Shown: positions 22,745 to 31,971 of the stretch, in pieces | How positions within the stretch are numbered: position 1 is the first letter of the stretch | Layout of the letters: every line of letters begins with the position of its first letter | Assembly (NCBI RefSeq): GCF_018881835.1 | Contig: NZ_JACVPO010000001.1 | Span: forward strand, 248,001 to 312,000 | Reading direction: 5' to 3' | Source of the DNA: Polynucleobacter hallstattensis | Lineage (GTDB): Bacteria > Pseudomonadota > Gammaproteobacteria > Burkholderiales > Burkholderiaceae | Length of the DNA stretch: 64,000 nt | Position numbers and translations under genes: made by a program | Notes under the pieces: model-generated | Database searches by the model: none | What the model was told of the DNA's origin: nothing | The model's input: the letters and a program-made list of their open reading frames with translations, nothing else

Positions 22745-25083
22745 ACCCCGCCTCCAGTTTCTTTGGCAATGACTTGGAGGTTTTCTTGTTTGAGTTCACT
22801 CTCGTCAATACTTTCACCAATGGCGCCACCCTCAACCAACTCCGCAGCATGACGCAATTGAGCTTGATACAAGGCGTAGTAGGCGCCCTGCGCATCCATT
22901 AACGCATCATGCGAGCCGATCTCCACGATCTCACCTTTATCAAGCACAACCAAGCGGTCTGCTTTTCTTAAAGTAGAGAGGCGATGGGCAATCGCAATCG
23001 TAGTACGACCCTTGACCAGATTATCTAAAGCACGCTGAATTTCTTTTTCAGTGGTGGTGTCTACCGATGAGGTAGCCTCATCCAAAATCAAAATACTTGG
23101 ATTAATCAAGAGTGCACGTGCAATAGAAATACGTTGACGCTCGCCACCTGAAAGGGATTGACCGCGCTCACCTACTAATGAGTCATAACCGAGTGGCAAA
23201 CGAAGAATAAATTCATGCGCATGTGCTGCGCGCGCCGCTTCAATAATTTCTTCACGAGTAGCCTCTGGCTTTCCATACGCAATATTTTCTGCAATCGTGC
23301 CAAAGAATAGAAACGGCTCTTGTAAAACCAAACCAATACGTTTGCGATAGTCGGCAATCCTGATGCTGCGAATATCGCGCCCGTCCAAGGCAATCGAACC
23401 AGCGCTGACGTCATAAAAGCGGCAGATTAAGTTCACCAAAGTACTCTTACCAGAGCCGCTATGGCCTACTAAACCAATCATTTCTCCAGGAGCAATATCT
23501 AGATCAATCCCTTTAGAAACAGCACGATTGCCGTAGCGGAAACCCACGCCCCGTAGGGAGATGTGGCCCTTCACTGAACCCAAAGGTGCTGGATTAATTG
23601 GCTCAGGAACACTCGAAACATGATCCAAGATATCAAAAATACGCTTAGCTCCAGCCGCGGCTTTTTGCGTATGCGAAACGATGCGACTCATTGAATCAAG
23701 TCGAATGTAAAAACGTCCGATATAAGCAAGGAAGGCAATCAACACACCAACGGTGACCTTTTGATGTGCAACCTGCCAAATACCAAAACCCCACACTACT
23801 AAAAGACCGGTTTCCGTTAATAGCGTTACTGTTGGGGAGAACAAACCCCATACGCGATTGACACGATCATTGATTTGCAAATTGTGTTTATTGGAATCAA
23901 CAAAGCGTTTGAGCTCACGATCTTCTTGGGCAAACGCTTTGACTACCCGGATCCCTGGAATCGTATCAGCCAAGATATTAGTTACCTCAGACCAAACGCG
24001 ATCAATCTTTTCAAAACCAAATCGCAGCTTATCGCGCACTACATGAATCATCCACACAATAAAGGGCAATGGTGCCAAAGTGACTAATGCCAGCAAAGGG
24101 TCAATTGATACCAAAATTGCTGCCGTCATCGTAATCATGATGACATCGGTTGCAAAATCCAGAGCGTACAAAGATAAGAATACGCAGATACGATCTGTCT
24201 CAGCGCCAATACGTGCAATCAAGTCGCCGGTTCTTTTGCCACCAAAATACTCTAAGGACAATTTGAGCAAATGTTCAAAAGTTGTATTACGTAGATCCGC
24301 ACCGATGCGCTCACTCACTAAAGCGAGTAAATAGGTTTTCCACCAACCGAGACCCCAAGCAACAATTGCTGCAGCAAATAAAGCGAAGAGGTATTTACTA
24401 GCTAAATCAAAATCAATCGGATTGCCTTTTTCATAGGGAATCAACACATGGTCCATCAATGGCATCGTCAAATAGGGCGGAATCAGCGTGGCACCGGTTG
24501 ACAGTAAAGTCAGAACAAAGCCCAGTAAGAGCTCTTTTTTATAGGGGCGTGCAAAGCGCCACAACTTAAATAAAGTCCAAGTCGATGGAGGGGCATCCTC
24601 CTCTGGATCGCACGTTGGGCAAGCGTCTGAGTTAGCAGGCTTAGGGCTTAAACACACTAGACAAACTTGCTTATCGTATTCAGAGGCCTCGGGCTCGTTA
24701 CCAAGCTGGTCACCCCGAATTAACTGCCTAAAACCACTCTGCAGGCGCAATACTTGAGGATTAACGGCCAAAGTGAAGTACCAGAGTCGCAGTAGGCTAG
24801 CCTCAGACTCCAGCTTGAGATGCCCTACTCCAGCGTGGTCGCCATGCAAAAGCTGGGCTCCAGGGCTAATCGGCCAGAATTCCGAGCGAATACCGTCACT
24901 CCAAAATAGACCCGTAGAAATCAAGCAAAGCAGGCTTTTCTCAAAGCGCATTTCACCATCGAGATCAAGCTCAACCCATGCCAGTATGGAGTTGAGATCT
25001 TTTACTGGGGATTGAGAAGCTTCTAAAACACTAGCCCAATGACCTGGCAAAGTGTGTGCGGATGGGGAAATTTCAGGCTTCAT
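22741..25083 (-). CDS. ABC transporter (permease fused to ATPase), cyanophycin-associated
   Basis: 780 aa. An unusual N-terminal region of about 190 residues, with a zinc-ribbon-like CLVC...CPTC at about 142-158, precedes six membrane segments (about 200-480). The nucleotide-binding domain has Walker A GHSGSGKST, signature LSGGERQRISIARAL, Walker B ILILDEATS and the H-loop IAHRLST. It is an exporter-type half transporter that should dimerise. It diverges from the cyanophycin synthetase genes and is coupled to DUF1854. TATACT lies ten bases before its ATG, predicting a very short leader. The substrate is unknown. Confidence 0.9.
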   Translation of the reverse strand: MKPEISPSAHTLPGHWASVLEASQSPVKDLNSILAWVELDLDGEMRFEKSLLCLISTGLFWSDGIRSEFWPISPGAQLLHGDHAGVGHLKLESEASLLRLWYFTLAVNPQVLRLQSGFRQLIRGDQLGNEPEASEYDKQVCLVCLSPKPANSDACPTCDPEEDAPPSTWTLFKLWRFARPYKKELLLGFVLTLLSTGATLIPPYLTMPLMDHVLIPYEKGNPIDFDLASKYLFALFAAAIVAWGLGWWKTYLLALVSERIGADLRNTTFEHLLKLSLEYFGGKRTGDLIARIGAETDRICVFLSLYALDFATDVIMITMTAAILVSIDPLLALVTLAPLPFIVWMIHVVRDKLRFGFEKIDRVWSEVTNILADTIPGIRVVKAFAQEDRELKRFVDSNKHNLQINDRVNRVWGLFSPTVTLLTETGLLVVWGFGIWQVAHQKVTVGVLIAFLAYIGRFYIRLDSMSRIVSHTQKAAAGAKRIFDILDHVSSVPEPINPAPLGSVKGHISLRGVGFRYGNRAVSKGIDLDIAPGEMIGLVGHSGSGKSTLVNLICRFYDVSAGSIALDGRDIRSIRIADYRKRIGLVLQEPFLFFGTIAENIAYGKPEATREEIIEAARAAHAHEFILRLPLGYDSLVGERGQSLSGGERQRISIARALLINPSILILDEATSSVDTTTEKEIQRALDNLVKGRTTIAIAHRLSTLRKADRLVVLDKGEIVEIGSHDALMDAQGAYYALYQAQLRHAAELVEGGAIGESIDESELKQENLQVIAKETGGGV

Positions 25084-25130
25084 TAATCTTAAAAGTATAG
25101 TGGAGCTCAGTTTTTTAGATTTACTAATAC

Positions 25131-25167
25131 TGTCAACCTTAGTGGGTAGAAAGCCGTTAAGTTGACA
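25131..25167. promoter_or_regulatory. Back-to-back -35 elements in the divergent cyanophycin control region
   Basis: TGTCAAC at 25131-25137 and GTTGACA at 25161-25167 form an inverted repeat; each arm is a perfect TTGACA reading away from the other. They may be -35 boxes or a regulator site. Good -10 partners at 17 bases are not evident on either side. Confidence 0.35.
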
Positions 25168-25293
25168 AAGTAGGCTTTTTTAAGCATTTTTGCTAATTTT
25201 GTGGATTTTGAATAATTACTAGAACCAGAGAGACAGTCTGAGACATCTCCGCCCTCATTTTCCATGTTGGCGCCGTGATCCCCCACTCCACAT

Positions 25294-27486
25294 ATGCCCC
25301 AATTACTAGATAAAACCATTGAAATCCTGAGTCATAGACATCTTCGTGGCCCCAATATGTGGAGCTACAACCCAGCGCTTGAGGTATTGATTGATATCGG
25401 CGACTTGGAAGATTACCCTTCTGACCTCATTCCCGGTTTTTACGATCGCCTTAGTAAGTGCCTTCCCAGCCTGCATGAACATCGCTGCAGCTACGGAGAG
25501 CCGGGCGGGTTTTTAAAGCGCGTTGAAGAAGGTACATGGCCTGGACATATTCTGGAACACCTCACCATTGAGCTGCAAAACTTAGCTGGCATTGCGGGTG
25601 GCTTTGGCAGAGCCCGGGACGGTGGCCGTCGAGGCGTATACAAAGTCATTGTGAGCGCTACCGAAGAGGCCGTGACATTGCAGGCCTTTCAGTTTGCACG
25701 CGATCTTCTCCTCACCTTAATTAAAGATAATGGCGATGCTATTGCGCAAAGAGAACAGATTGTTGAAGACCTTCGCGATTTAAGCGATGACCTCTGTCTT
25801 GGTCCCAGTACAGCCTGCATCGTCAACGCTGCAACCGCACGAGAAATTCCCTACATCAGGCTATCTAGCGGCAATTTAGTACAACTTGGATACGGCTCTA
25901 AGCAAAGACGTATTTGGACGGCAGAAACTGATCAAACTAGCGCCATCGCAGAAACTATCTCGCGCGATAAAGACCTTACCAAGAGCTTACTTGCCAGTGC
26001 TGGCGTCCCTACTCCAGAGGGTAGAACTGTTACTAGTCCGGATGACGCCTGGGAAGCGGCGCAAGATATTGGCCTGCCAGTAGTTGTAAAGCCAATCGAT
26101 GGCAATCATGGTCGTGGTGTATTTATCAATCTCTATACCCAACAAGAAATTGAAGCGGCATATGCTGTTGCTATTAACGAAGGTAGTGAAGTTTTAGTAG
26201 AGCGACATATCATCGGTGACGAACATCGCTTATTGGTAGTGGGCAATAAAGTAGTAGCAGCTGCCAAAGGTGAAACCGTTTGGATTACGGGGGATAGCAA
26301 ACATACCGTTCTTGAACTCATTCAGATTCAAATTAATTCTGACCCACGTCGGGGTACCACCGAAGAGTGCCCCCTCAATCCAGTACGTATCGATTCTGCG
26401 GTTGAGTTAGAGCTTGCACGCCAGAAACTCACTGGTGACAGCATTCCCAGCATTGATCAAAAGGTACTCATTCAAAGTAACGGTAACGTTGCATTTGATG
26501 TAACCGATTTAGTTCACCCTGAAGTAGCTCATCAAGTTGCTCTAGCTGCACGCGTAGTAGGATTAGAAATTGCTGGTATTGACCTTGTGGCCCAAGATAT
26601 CAGTAAACCACTAGAGTCACAGAATGCTGCCATCGTCGAGGTCAATGCAGGTCCTGGCTTATTGATGCATTTAAAACCTGCCAGCGGCAAACCTCAACCT
26701 GTAGGCGAAGAAATTGCAAATCATTTATTCCCGCCAGGTTACGATTTCCGAATTCCTATTGTTGGCATTAGTGGCAATTCCGGAAGAACCATCGTTGCTG
26801 AAATGGTTGCCCATTTTATTAGACTGACTAACGCGCATGTTGGACTCTCCACTACCAATGGCTTGTATTTCGGTAGCCGTACCATTAAGCAAACCTCATC
26901 TTCTCATTGGGATAATGCGCGACGTACTCTACAAAATAGGGCTATCGAAGTTGCTGTAATTGAGAATGACAATGCCTCTCTTTTGCTAGAAGGTCTCGCA
27001 TACGACCAATGTCAAGTTGGCATCGTTCTCAACATTGATCCGCTTAAGCTCTTTCCAGAACACTACATCAGTGAAGAAGATCAATTATTTAACGTGGTTC
27101 GAACTCAGGTTGATGTCGTGTTGCCGACAGGCACTAGCGTGTTAAATGCAGATGACTCCATGATTGTGAAAATGGCTGAACTCAGCAAGGGTGAAGTGAT
27201 GTATTTCTCTCAAGACCCAGCCTCCCCTGTAATAGCTGCTCACCAAGAAAAAGATGGCCGCTCAATCATTGTGGGCCTATCTTTCATCACCCTTAAACAG
27301 GGTAAGTTAGATAAATTAGTTATCCCCATCCCACCAAGCGTGAGAGATGCATCTCTTGATTGGGCTCCCAACTTAAGTCTTGCAGCTGCCATTGGAGCTG
27401 CTTGGGCTTTAGATATTCCGTTCAACGTTATCGAAGCTGGTGTTGAAACATTTGTTTCCAGCTCTAATATTCCAGCAGGGGCTTAA
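25294..27486 (+). CDS. Cyanophycin synthetase-like protein CphA' (degenerate Mur-ligase domain)
   Basis: 730 aa. The N-terminal region (LSHRHLRGPNMWSYNPALEVL, EHLTIELQNLAG) and the ATP-grasp domain (about 220-480; VVKPIDGNHGRGV, IVEVNAGPGLLMHLKP) are well conserved. The C-terminal Mur-ligase half begins about residue 488, but its P-loop reads GISGNSGRT instead of GTNGKTT, the normal GGMLREGL reads NDNASLLLEGL, and the last ~125 residues of a full CphA are missing. It can therefore probably still do the ATP-grasp (Asp-adding) step but not the Mur-type Arg-adding step. The ATG lacks a ribosome binding site. The next cphA begins with zero spacing. Confidence 0.88.
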   Translation: MPQLLDKTIEILSHRHLRGPNMWSYNPALEVLIDIGDLEDYPSDLIPGFYDRLSKCLPSLHEHRCSYGEPGGFLKRVEEGTWPGHILEHLTIELQNLAGIAGGFGRARDGGRRGVYKVIVSATEEAVTLQAFQFARDLLLTLIKDNGDAIAQREQIVEDLRDLSDDLCLGPSTACIVNAATAREIPYIRLSSGNLVQLGYGSKQRRIWTAETDQTSAIAETISRDKDLTKSLLASAGVPTPEGRTVTSPDDAWEAAQDIGLPVVVKPIDGNHGRGVFINLYTQQEIEAAYAVAINEGSEVLVERHIIGDEHRLLVVGNKVVAAAKGETVWITGDSKHTVLELIQIQINSDPRRGTTEECPLNPVRIDSAVELELARQKLTGDSIPSIDQKVLIQSNGNVAFDVTDLVHPEVAHQVALAARVVGLEIAGIDLVAQDISKPLESQNAAIVEVNAGPGLLMHLKPASGKPQPVGEEIANHLFPPGYDFRIPIVGISGNSGRTIVAEMVAHFIRLTNAHVGLSTTNGLYFGSRTIKQTSSSHWDNARRTLQNRAIEVAVIENDNASLLLEGLAYDQCQVGIVLNIDPLKLFPEHYISEEDQLFNVVRTQVDVVLPTGTSVLNADDSMIVKMAELSKGEVMYFSQDPASPVIAAHQEKDGRSIIVGLSFITLKQGKLDKLVIPIPPSVRDASLDWAPNLSLAAAIGAAWALDIPFNVIEAGVETFVSSSNIPAGA

Positions 27487-30057
27487 TTGGAAATCACCCG
27501 TATTCGCATGTTGCGTGGCCCAAATTTATGGAGCCGCCATACCGCTCTAGAGGCAATTGTTTCTTGTGACGAATCAGAGCGTTCAATCGACTCAATTCCC
27601 CAATTTGAAATAAAGATTCGTGAGCGCTTTCCGCAATTAGGTAGTATGCGTCGCGGTGGGCAAAATGAAACTCTATCCCTAGCACACGCGCTAGAACATG
27701 CTGCTTTAGGTCTTCAATCTCAAGCAGGCTGCCCCGTCACTTTTAGTCGTACAGTACAAACCATTGATGTAGGTGTATATCAAGTTGTAGTGGAGTACAC
27801 CGAAGAAGTCGTTGGACGCATGGCTTTTGACTTTGCCTTTGCATTAATTCAAGCAACACTGAGCGATGTGCCTTTTGATTTAGTAGCCGCCCTATCAGAA
27901 TTAGAGGCTCTATATGAAGATGTTCGCCTAGGCCCGAGTACTGGTTCGATTGTTGATGCTGCAGTACAGAGAAACATCCCCTATCGCCGAATGACTGAGG
28001 GCAGCATGGTGCAGTTTGGCTGGGGTAGCAAACAGAAACGTATTCAAGCCGCCGAGACCAGCGATACAAGCGCAATTGCAGAAGCCATTGCACAAGACAA
28101 AGAGCTCACTAAAAATCTCTTAGCAGCCGCAGGCGTATCAGTTCCAATTGGTGAGGTCGTTACCACCGCTGATGATGCATGGCGCGCTACACAGAAAATT
28201 GGTGGCCCCATAGTGCTTAAACCTAAGGATGGCAATCAAGGTAAAGGCGTTGTTGCAAACATTCAAACAGAGGAAGAGGTACGTGCTGGTTTTGTTGTGA
28301 CCCAAGCCTTTGGTCGAGAAACCATTGTGGAGCGCTATTTACCTGGCGCAGACTACCGTTTATTAGTAGTCGGCAATCGCCTATCTGCTGCGGCACGTCG
28401 CGAACCCGCTCAAGTGATTGGCGATGACAAGCATACCGTTGCCGAACTAGTTGAGCTGGAAAATAAAAATCCATTACGTGGTGACGGTCATGCAACAGCA
28501 TTAACAAAGATTCGGTTTGACGATATTGCTCTTGCGCATTTAGCCAGCAATAATCTGAGTCCCAAATACATTCCCAAAACTGGGGAACGCGTTTTGCTGC
28601 GTAACAATGCCAACCTGAGTACTGGTGGCACGGCAACTGATGTCACAGATGACGTCCATCCAGATGTTGCAGCCAGCGCTATCGCTGCTGCGCAAATGAT
28701 TGGCTTGGACATCGCTGGTGTCGACATTCTGTGCGAGGCAATTTATAAACCTTTAGAGGGTCAAGGTGGTGGCATCGTTGAAGTCAATGCCGCTCCAGGC
28801 CTTCGGATGCATCTCAAGCCTTCCTATGGCAAGAGTCGCCCTGTAGGCGAAGACATCATCAATACAATGTACCCGCTTGGCGAGGATGGCAGGATTCCAG
28901 TTGTAGCTGTCACTGGAACAAATGGTAAAACGACTACCGTACGTCTGATTTCTCATTTACTCAATGAGACTGGTTTACGTGTTGGCATGACAACCACCGA
29001 TGGCGTGTATATCAACCATCGCTTAATTGATTCCGGAGACTGTAGTGGGCCTAAGAGTGCTCGTAATGTCCTCATGCATCCCGATGTGGATGCTGCTGTT
29101 TTAGAAACAGCTCGTGGCGGTATGCTGCGCGAAGGTTTAGGCTTTGACCGCTGCGAAGTGGCTGTAGTTACCAATATTGGTGAAGGGGATCATCTTGGTC
29201 TTAACTACATCACTAGCGTTGAAGACTTAGCTATCTTAAAACGGGTAGTTGTTCAAAATGTGGCACCGTCTGGCGCTGCAGTCCTCAATGCCACGGATCC
29301 CATAGTAGTGAAGATGGGGGACGTTTGTACAGGTCGAGTGATCTTCTTTGCGCAAAATCAACATCACCCCGTGATTGCCGCACATCGAGCTAAAAACAAA
29401 AAAGTGATTTACTTTGACGGTGCCTTTATCGTCTGCTCTAAAGGGTCTCGCGTTCTCTTCCGCTTCCCAGTCAGCGAAATTCCCCTAACTCAGAATGGTG
29501 TTTTAGGCTTTCAAATTGAAAATGCGATGGCCTCTATTGGCGCGGCTTGGGCATTAGGCTTGGATGCTGAAAAGATTGCGCGTGGCCTCCACTCCTTTGA
29601 AAGCTCTGCCAATGCAGTGCCAGGACGCTTCAATCAATTCCAGCACAAAGGCGCTACAGTCATTGCTGACTATGGCCACAATCCAGATGCTATGCGCGCT
29701 TTAGCTAGCGCGATTGAGGCCATGAAACCCAAGAAGAGTCACGTAGTCATCAGTGGCGCCGGCGATCGTCGTGATGAGGATATTCGCGATCTGACCCGCA
29801 TCCTTGGTGATAGCTTTGACAATGTCATCCTGTATCAAGATCAGTGTCAGCGTGGCCGCGAAGATGGGGAAGTGCTCAAGCTTCTTCAAGAAGGTTTAGT
29901 AGGTACTAAGAAAGCCAAACAAGTCAAAGAGATTACTGGTGAATTTCTTGCTATTGATACCGCACTTAATGATTTATCTGCTGGTGATATCTGCCTGATA
30001 CTAATTGACCAGGTCGAAGAATCGCTTGCCTATCTTAAAGAGAAGGTTCAGCCATAA
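27487..30057 (+). CDS. cphA: Cyanophycin synthetase
   Basis: 856 aa. Makes the Asp-Arg storage polymer cyanophycin: the ATP-grasp domain adds Asp to the backbone and the Mur-ligase domain adds Arg to side chains. It has LRGPNLWSRHTALEA at the N-terminus, ATP-grasp motifs VLKPKDGNQGKGV and IVEVNAAPGLRMHLKP, the intact Mur P-loop VTGTNGKTTTVR (about residues 475-485), ETARGGMLREGL, NIGEGDHLG and DYGHNPDAM. The start is TTG directly after the TAA of the preceding gene, implying coupled translation. A strong terminator follows. Confidence 0.95.
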   Translation: MEITRIRMLRGPNLWSRHTALEAIVSCDESERSIDSIPQFEIKIRERFPQLGSMRRGGQNETLSLAHALEHAALGLQSQAGCPVTFSRTVQTIDVGVYQVVVEYTEEVVGRMAFDFAFALIQATLSDVPFDLVAALSELEALYEDVRLGPSTGSIVDAAVQRNIPYRRMTEGSMVQFGWGSKQKRIQAAETSDTSAIAEAIAQDKELTKNLLAAAGVSVPIGEVVTTADDAWRATQKIGGPIVLKPKDGNQGKGVVANIQTEEEVRAGFVVTQAFGRETIVERYLPGADYRLLVVGNRLSAAARREPAQVIGDDKHTVAELVELENKNPLRGDGHATALTKIRFDDIALAHLASNNLSPKYIPKTGERVLLRNNANLSTGGTATDVTDDVHPDVAASAIAAAQMIGLDIAGVDILCEAIYKPLEGQGGGIVEVNAAPGLRMHLKPSYGKSRPVGEDIINTMYPLGEDGRIPVVAVTGTNGKTTTVRLISHLLNETGLRVGMTTTDGVYINHRLIDSGDCSGPKSARNVLMHPDVDAAVLETARGGMLREGLGFDRCEVAVVTNIGEGDHLGLNYITSVEDLAILKRVVVQNVAPSGAAVLNATDPIVVKMGDVCTGRVIFFAQNQHHPVIAAHRAKNKKVIYFDGAFIVCSKGSRVLFRFPVSEIPLTQNGVLGFQIENAMASIGAAWALGLDAEKIARGLHSFESSANAVPGRFNQFQHKGATVIADYGHNPDAMRALASAIEAMKPKKSHVVISGAGDRRDEDIRDLTRILGDSFDNVILYQDQCQRGREDGEVLKLLQEGLVGTKKAKQVKEITGEFLAIDTALNDLSAGDICLILIDQVEESLAYLKEKVQP

Positions 30058-30092
30058 TCATTAGATTCAATTTTCAGGCAATTACCTGAAGT

Positions 30093-30123
30093 AAAAACGC
30101 CCAATCAGTGATTGGGCGTTTTT
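30093..30123. terminator. Bidirectional terminator between cphA and fbp
   Basis: AAAAACGCCCAATC - AGT - GATTGGGCGTTTTT, a perfect 14-bp inverted repeat between convergent genes. Confidence 0.92.
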
Positions 30124-30149
30124 CTTGGATCTCAGATAGCGGCAAATAC

Positions 30150-31160
30150 TTACGCCTGTGAATGGTAATGCTGCAAGCGCTCAATCTCTTCTTTAGATCC
30201 CAACATCACAGAGACGCGCTCATGCAATTCTGTCGGAATCATATCCATGATTAATTGATCGCCATTAGTTGATGCACCACCAGCCTGCTCCACTAAAAAA
30301 CTCATAGGGTTGGCTTCATACATCAGGCGCAGCTTGCCCGGCTTATGTGGTTCACGTTGATCCCATGGATACATAAAGATACCGCCACGCGATAAGACAC
30401 GGTGAACATCGGCAACCATGGATGCAATCCAGCGCATGTTGAAATCTTTGTCACGTTCGCCGCTCACGCCTGCTAAGCACTCATCCACATAACGACGCAC
30501 AGGCTCAGCCCAGTGACGCATATTCGACATATTGATGGCAAATTCTTTTGTTGAGTGAGCAATCTCTACTGCATGCTTAATTAATACAAATTCACCAGTG
30601 ACCTTATTCAAGGTGAACATCACTACGCCATCGCCCAGCGTTAATGCCATGGTGGTTTGCGGACCATAGACAACATAGCCTGCAGCCACCTGATGACGAC
30701 CTGATAATAAGAAATCCGAAGTTTGTAATGGCGCTGCAGGATCTTGTTTCTTGAGTACAGAGAAAATGGTGCCGATGGATACATTCACATCAATATTGGA
30801 TGAGCCATCCAATGGATCAAATAATAGTAAGTAGTCGCCAGTACCCTGAACTGTGAGCGGTAACTCCATCTCTTCAGAAGCTAGCCCAGCCAATGATTTA
30901 CATCCCTGTACGCCATCAATTAATAAGTCATTGGCAATCACATCCAGTTTTTGCTGGACCTCACCCTGGACATTACCAGTGCCAGCAGAGCCCAATAGGC
31001 CAATTAAGGCTCCTTGTGCAACCTCATGACTCAAGGTTGAGCAAGTTGCTGCAACTGCTAATAAGAGCTCTTGTAGACCTGCAGGGATGTGCGCACCTTT
31101 CACCTTAGTGGATGTCAGGTATTGCTTGAAATTGGTATTAAAAGTACTTGAAGCGCTCAA
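30150..31160 (-). CDS. fbp: Fructose-1,6-bisphosphatase class 1
   Basis: 336 aa. Gluconeogenic hydrolysis of fructose 1,6-bisphosphate in the cytoplasm. Metal and phosphate motifs are [23 protein letters not shown] (about residues 107-130) and [13 protein letters not shown], with [20 protein letters not shown] near the C-terminus. The start is TTG 31160 with GGAG nine bases upstream; no ATG fits the N-terminus. Confidence 0.96.
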   Translation of the reverse strand: MSASSTFNTNFKQYLTSTKVKGAHIPAGLQELLLAVAATCSTLSHEVAQGALIGLLGSAGTGNVQGEVQQKLDVIANDLLIDGVQGCKSLAGLASEEMELPLTVQGTGDYLLLFDPLDGSSNIDVNVSIGTIFSVLKKQDPAAPLQTSDFLLSGRHQVAAGYVVYGPQTTMALTLGDGVVMFTLNKVTGEFVLIKHAVEIAHSTKEFAINMSNMRHWAEPVRRYVDECLAGVSGERDKDFNMRWIASMVADVHRVLSRGGIFMYPWDQREPHKPGKLRLMYEANPMSFLVEQAGGASTNGDQLIMDMIPTELHERVSVMLGSKEEIERLQHYHSQA

Positions 31161-31306
31161 AAGGAATTTCTCCGTAGATGCTGTCTAAACAACATTTCTT
31201 TACATAAGTTCTATTTTGCCTTGTTCGGCCAACAAACTCTCAAATCTGAACTTGGAAAGACGTTCTGAAGGGATTTAGCACACCATTATCAGTAATTTCA
31301 TATAGA

Positions 31307-31346
31307 TTGATGATATATTTGATGTTAATATGCATCATTATTGATG
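31307..31346. promoter_or_regulatory. AT-rich repeated region upstream of vapBC, candidate operator
   Basis: Three direct TTGATG repeats begin at 31307, 31319 and 31341, with an inverted CATCA at 31333. VapB-VapC complexes usually bind repeats just upstream of vapB. Individual arms are only 5-6 bases. Confidence 0.35.
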
Positions 31347-31355
31347 AGGAAAGCC

Positions 31356-31559
31356 ATGAGAACAACCGTAACTATTGATGATGAGCTTTATCAACGGGGA
31401 TTAGAGCTTGCAGACCCTGAAATGGATAAGGCTGACCTTTTCCGCGAAGCAATGAGTGTGTTTGTCAGAGTTCAAATCGGCAAACGGTTGGCAGCGTTGG
31501 GCGGAAAGGCGCCTGAAATGAAGAATATTCCCCGCCGAAAACCAAAGGACGGTCAATAA
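31356..31559 (+). CDS. vapB: VapB-type antitoxin
   Basis: 67 aa. The N-terminal ribbon-helix-helix motif [18 protein letters not shown] binds DNA; the basic C-terminal tail ([11 protein letters not shown]) should wrap the toxin. GAGGAAAG lies directly before ATG 31356, so the five extra codons of the longer frame (31341) are unlikely. Two bases separate it from vapC. Confidence 0.88.
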   Translation: MRTTVTIDDELYQRGLELADPEMDKADLFREAMSVFVRVQIGKRLAALGGKAPEMKNIPRRKPKDGQ

Positions 31560-31561
31560 CT

Positions 31562-31945
31562 ATGACAATGGTTTTGGCCGACACCTCAGTATGGATATCT
31601 CACTTCAGAAAAGGTAATCCATCATTACAGTCCCTCCTCATGAATGATCAAATCCTATGTCATCCATTAGTCCTTTTAGAGCTTGCTTGCGGATCCCCTC
31701 CAGCCCCAAGACTAAAAACTTTGAGTCAACTAAAAAGTTTGCGTCAAGCGACGATAGCAACAACAGAAGAGACAATAGAATTTATTGAGAAAAATAAGTT
31801 CTACGATTTGGGTTGCGGAGCGGTTGATATATCACTGCTTACCTCAACGCTACTATCAAAAAATGCTCTACTCTGGACATTTGATAAAAACTTAGAAGCT
31901 TTGGCCACCCAGCTTGATGTTGCCTTCAAAGAGAGTTTTCACTGA
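31562..31945 (+). CDS. vapC: VapC-type PIN-domain toxin
   Basis: 127 aa ribonuclease toxin. PIN acidic residues are Asp in LADTSVWI (residue 7), Glu in VLLELACG (about 40), Asp in GAVDISLL and Asp in WTFDKNLE (about 105). All four are present, so the enzyme looks intact. It is a two-gene module inserted between fbp and pepN, with lower apparent GC than its neighbours. Confidence 0.9.
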   Translation: MTMVLADTSVWISHFRKGNPSLQSLLMNDQILCHPLVLLELACGSPPAPRLKTLSQLKSLRQATIATTEETIEFIEKNKFYDLGCGAVDISLLTSTLLSKNALLWTFDKNLEALATQLDVAFKESFH

Positions 31946-31971
31946 AATAAACCATCAAATCTAGGGGCAAC

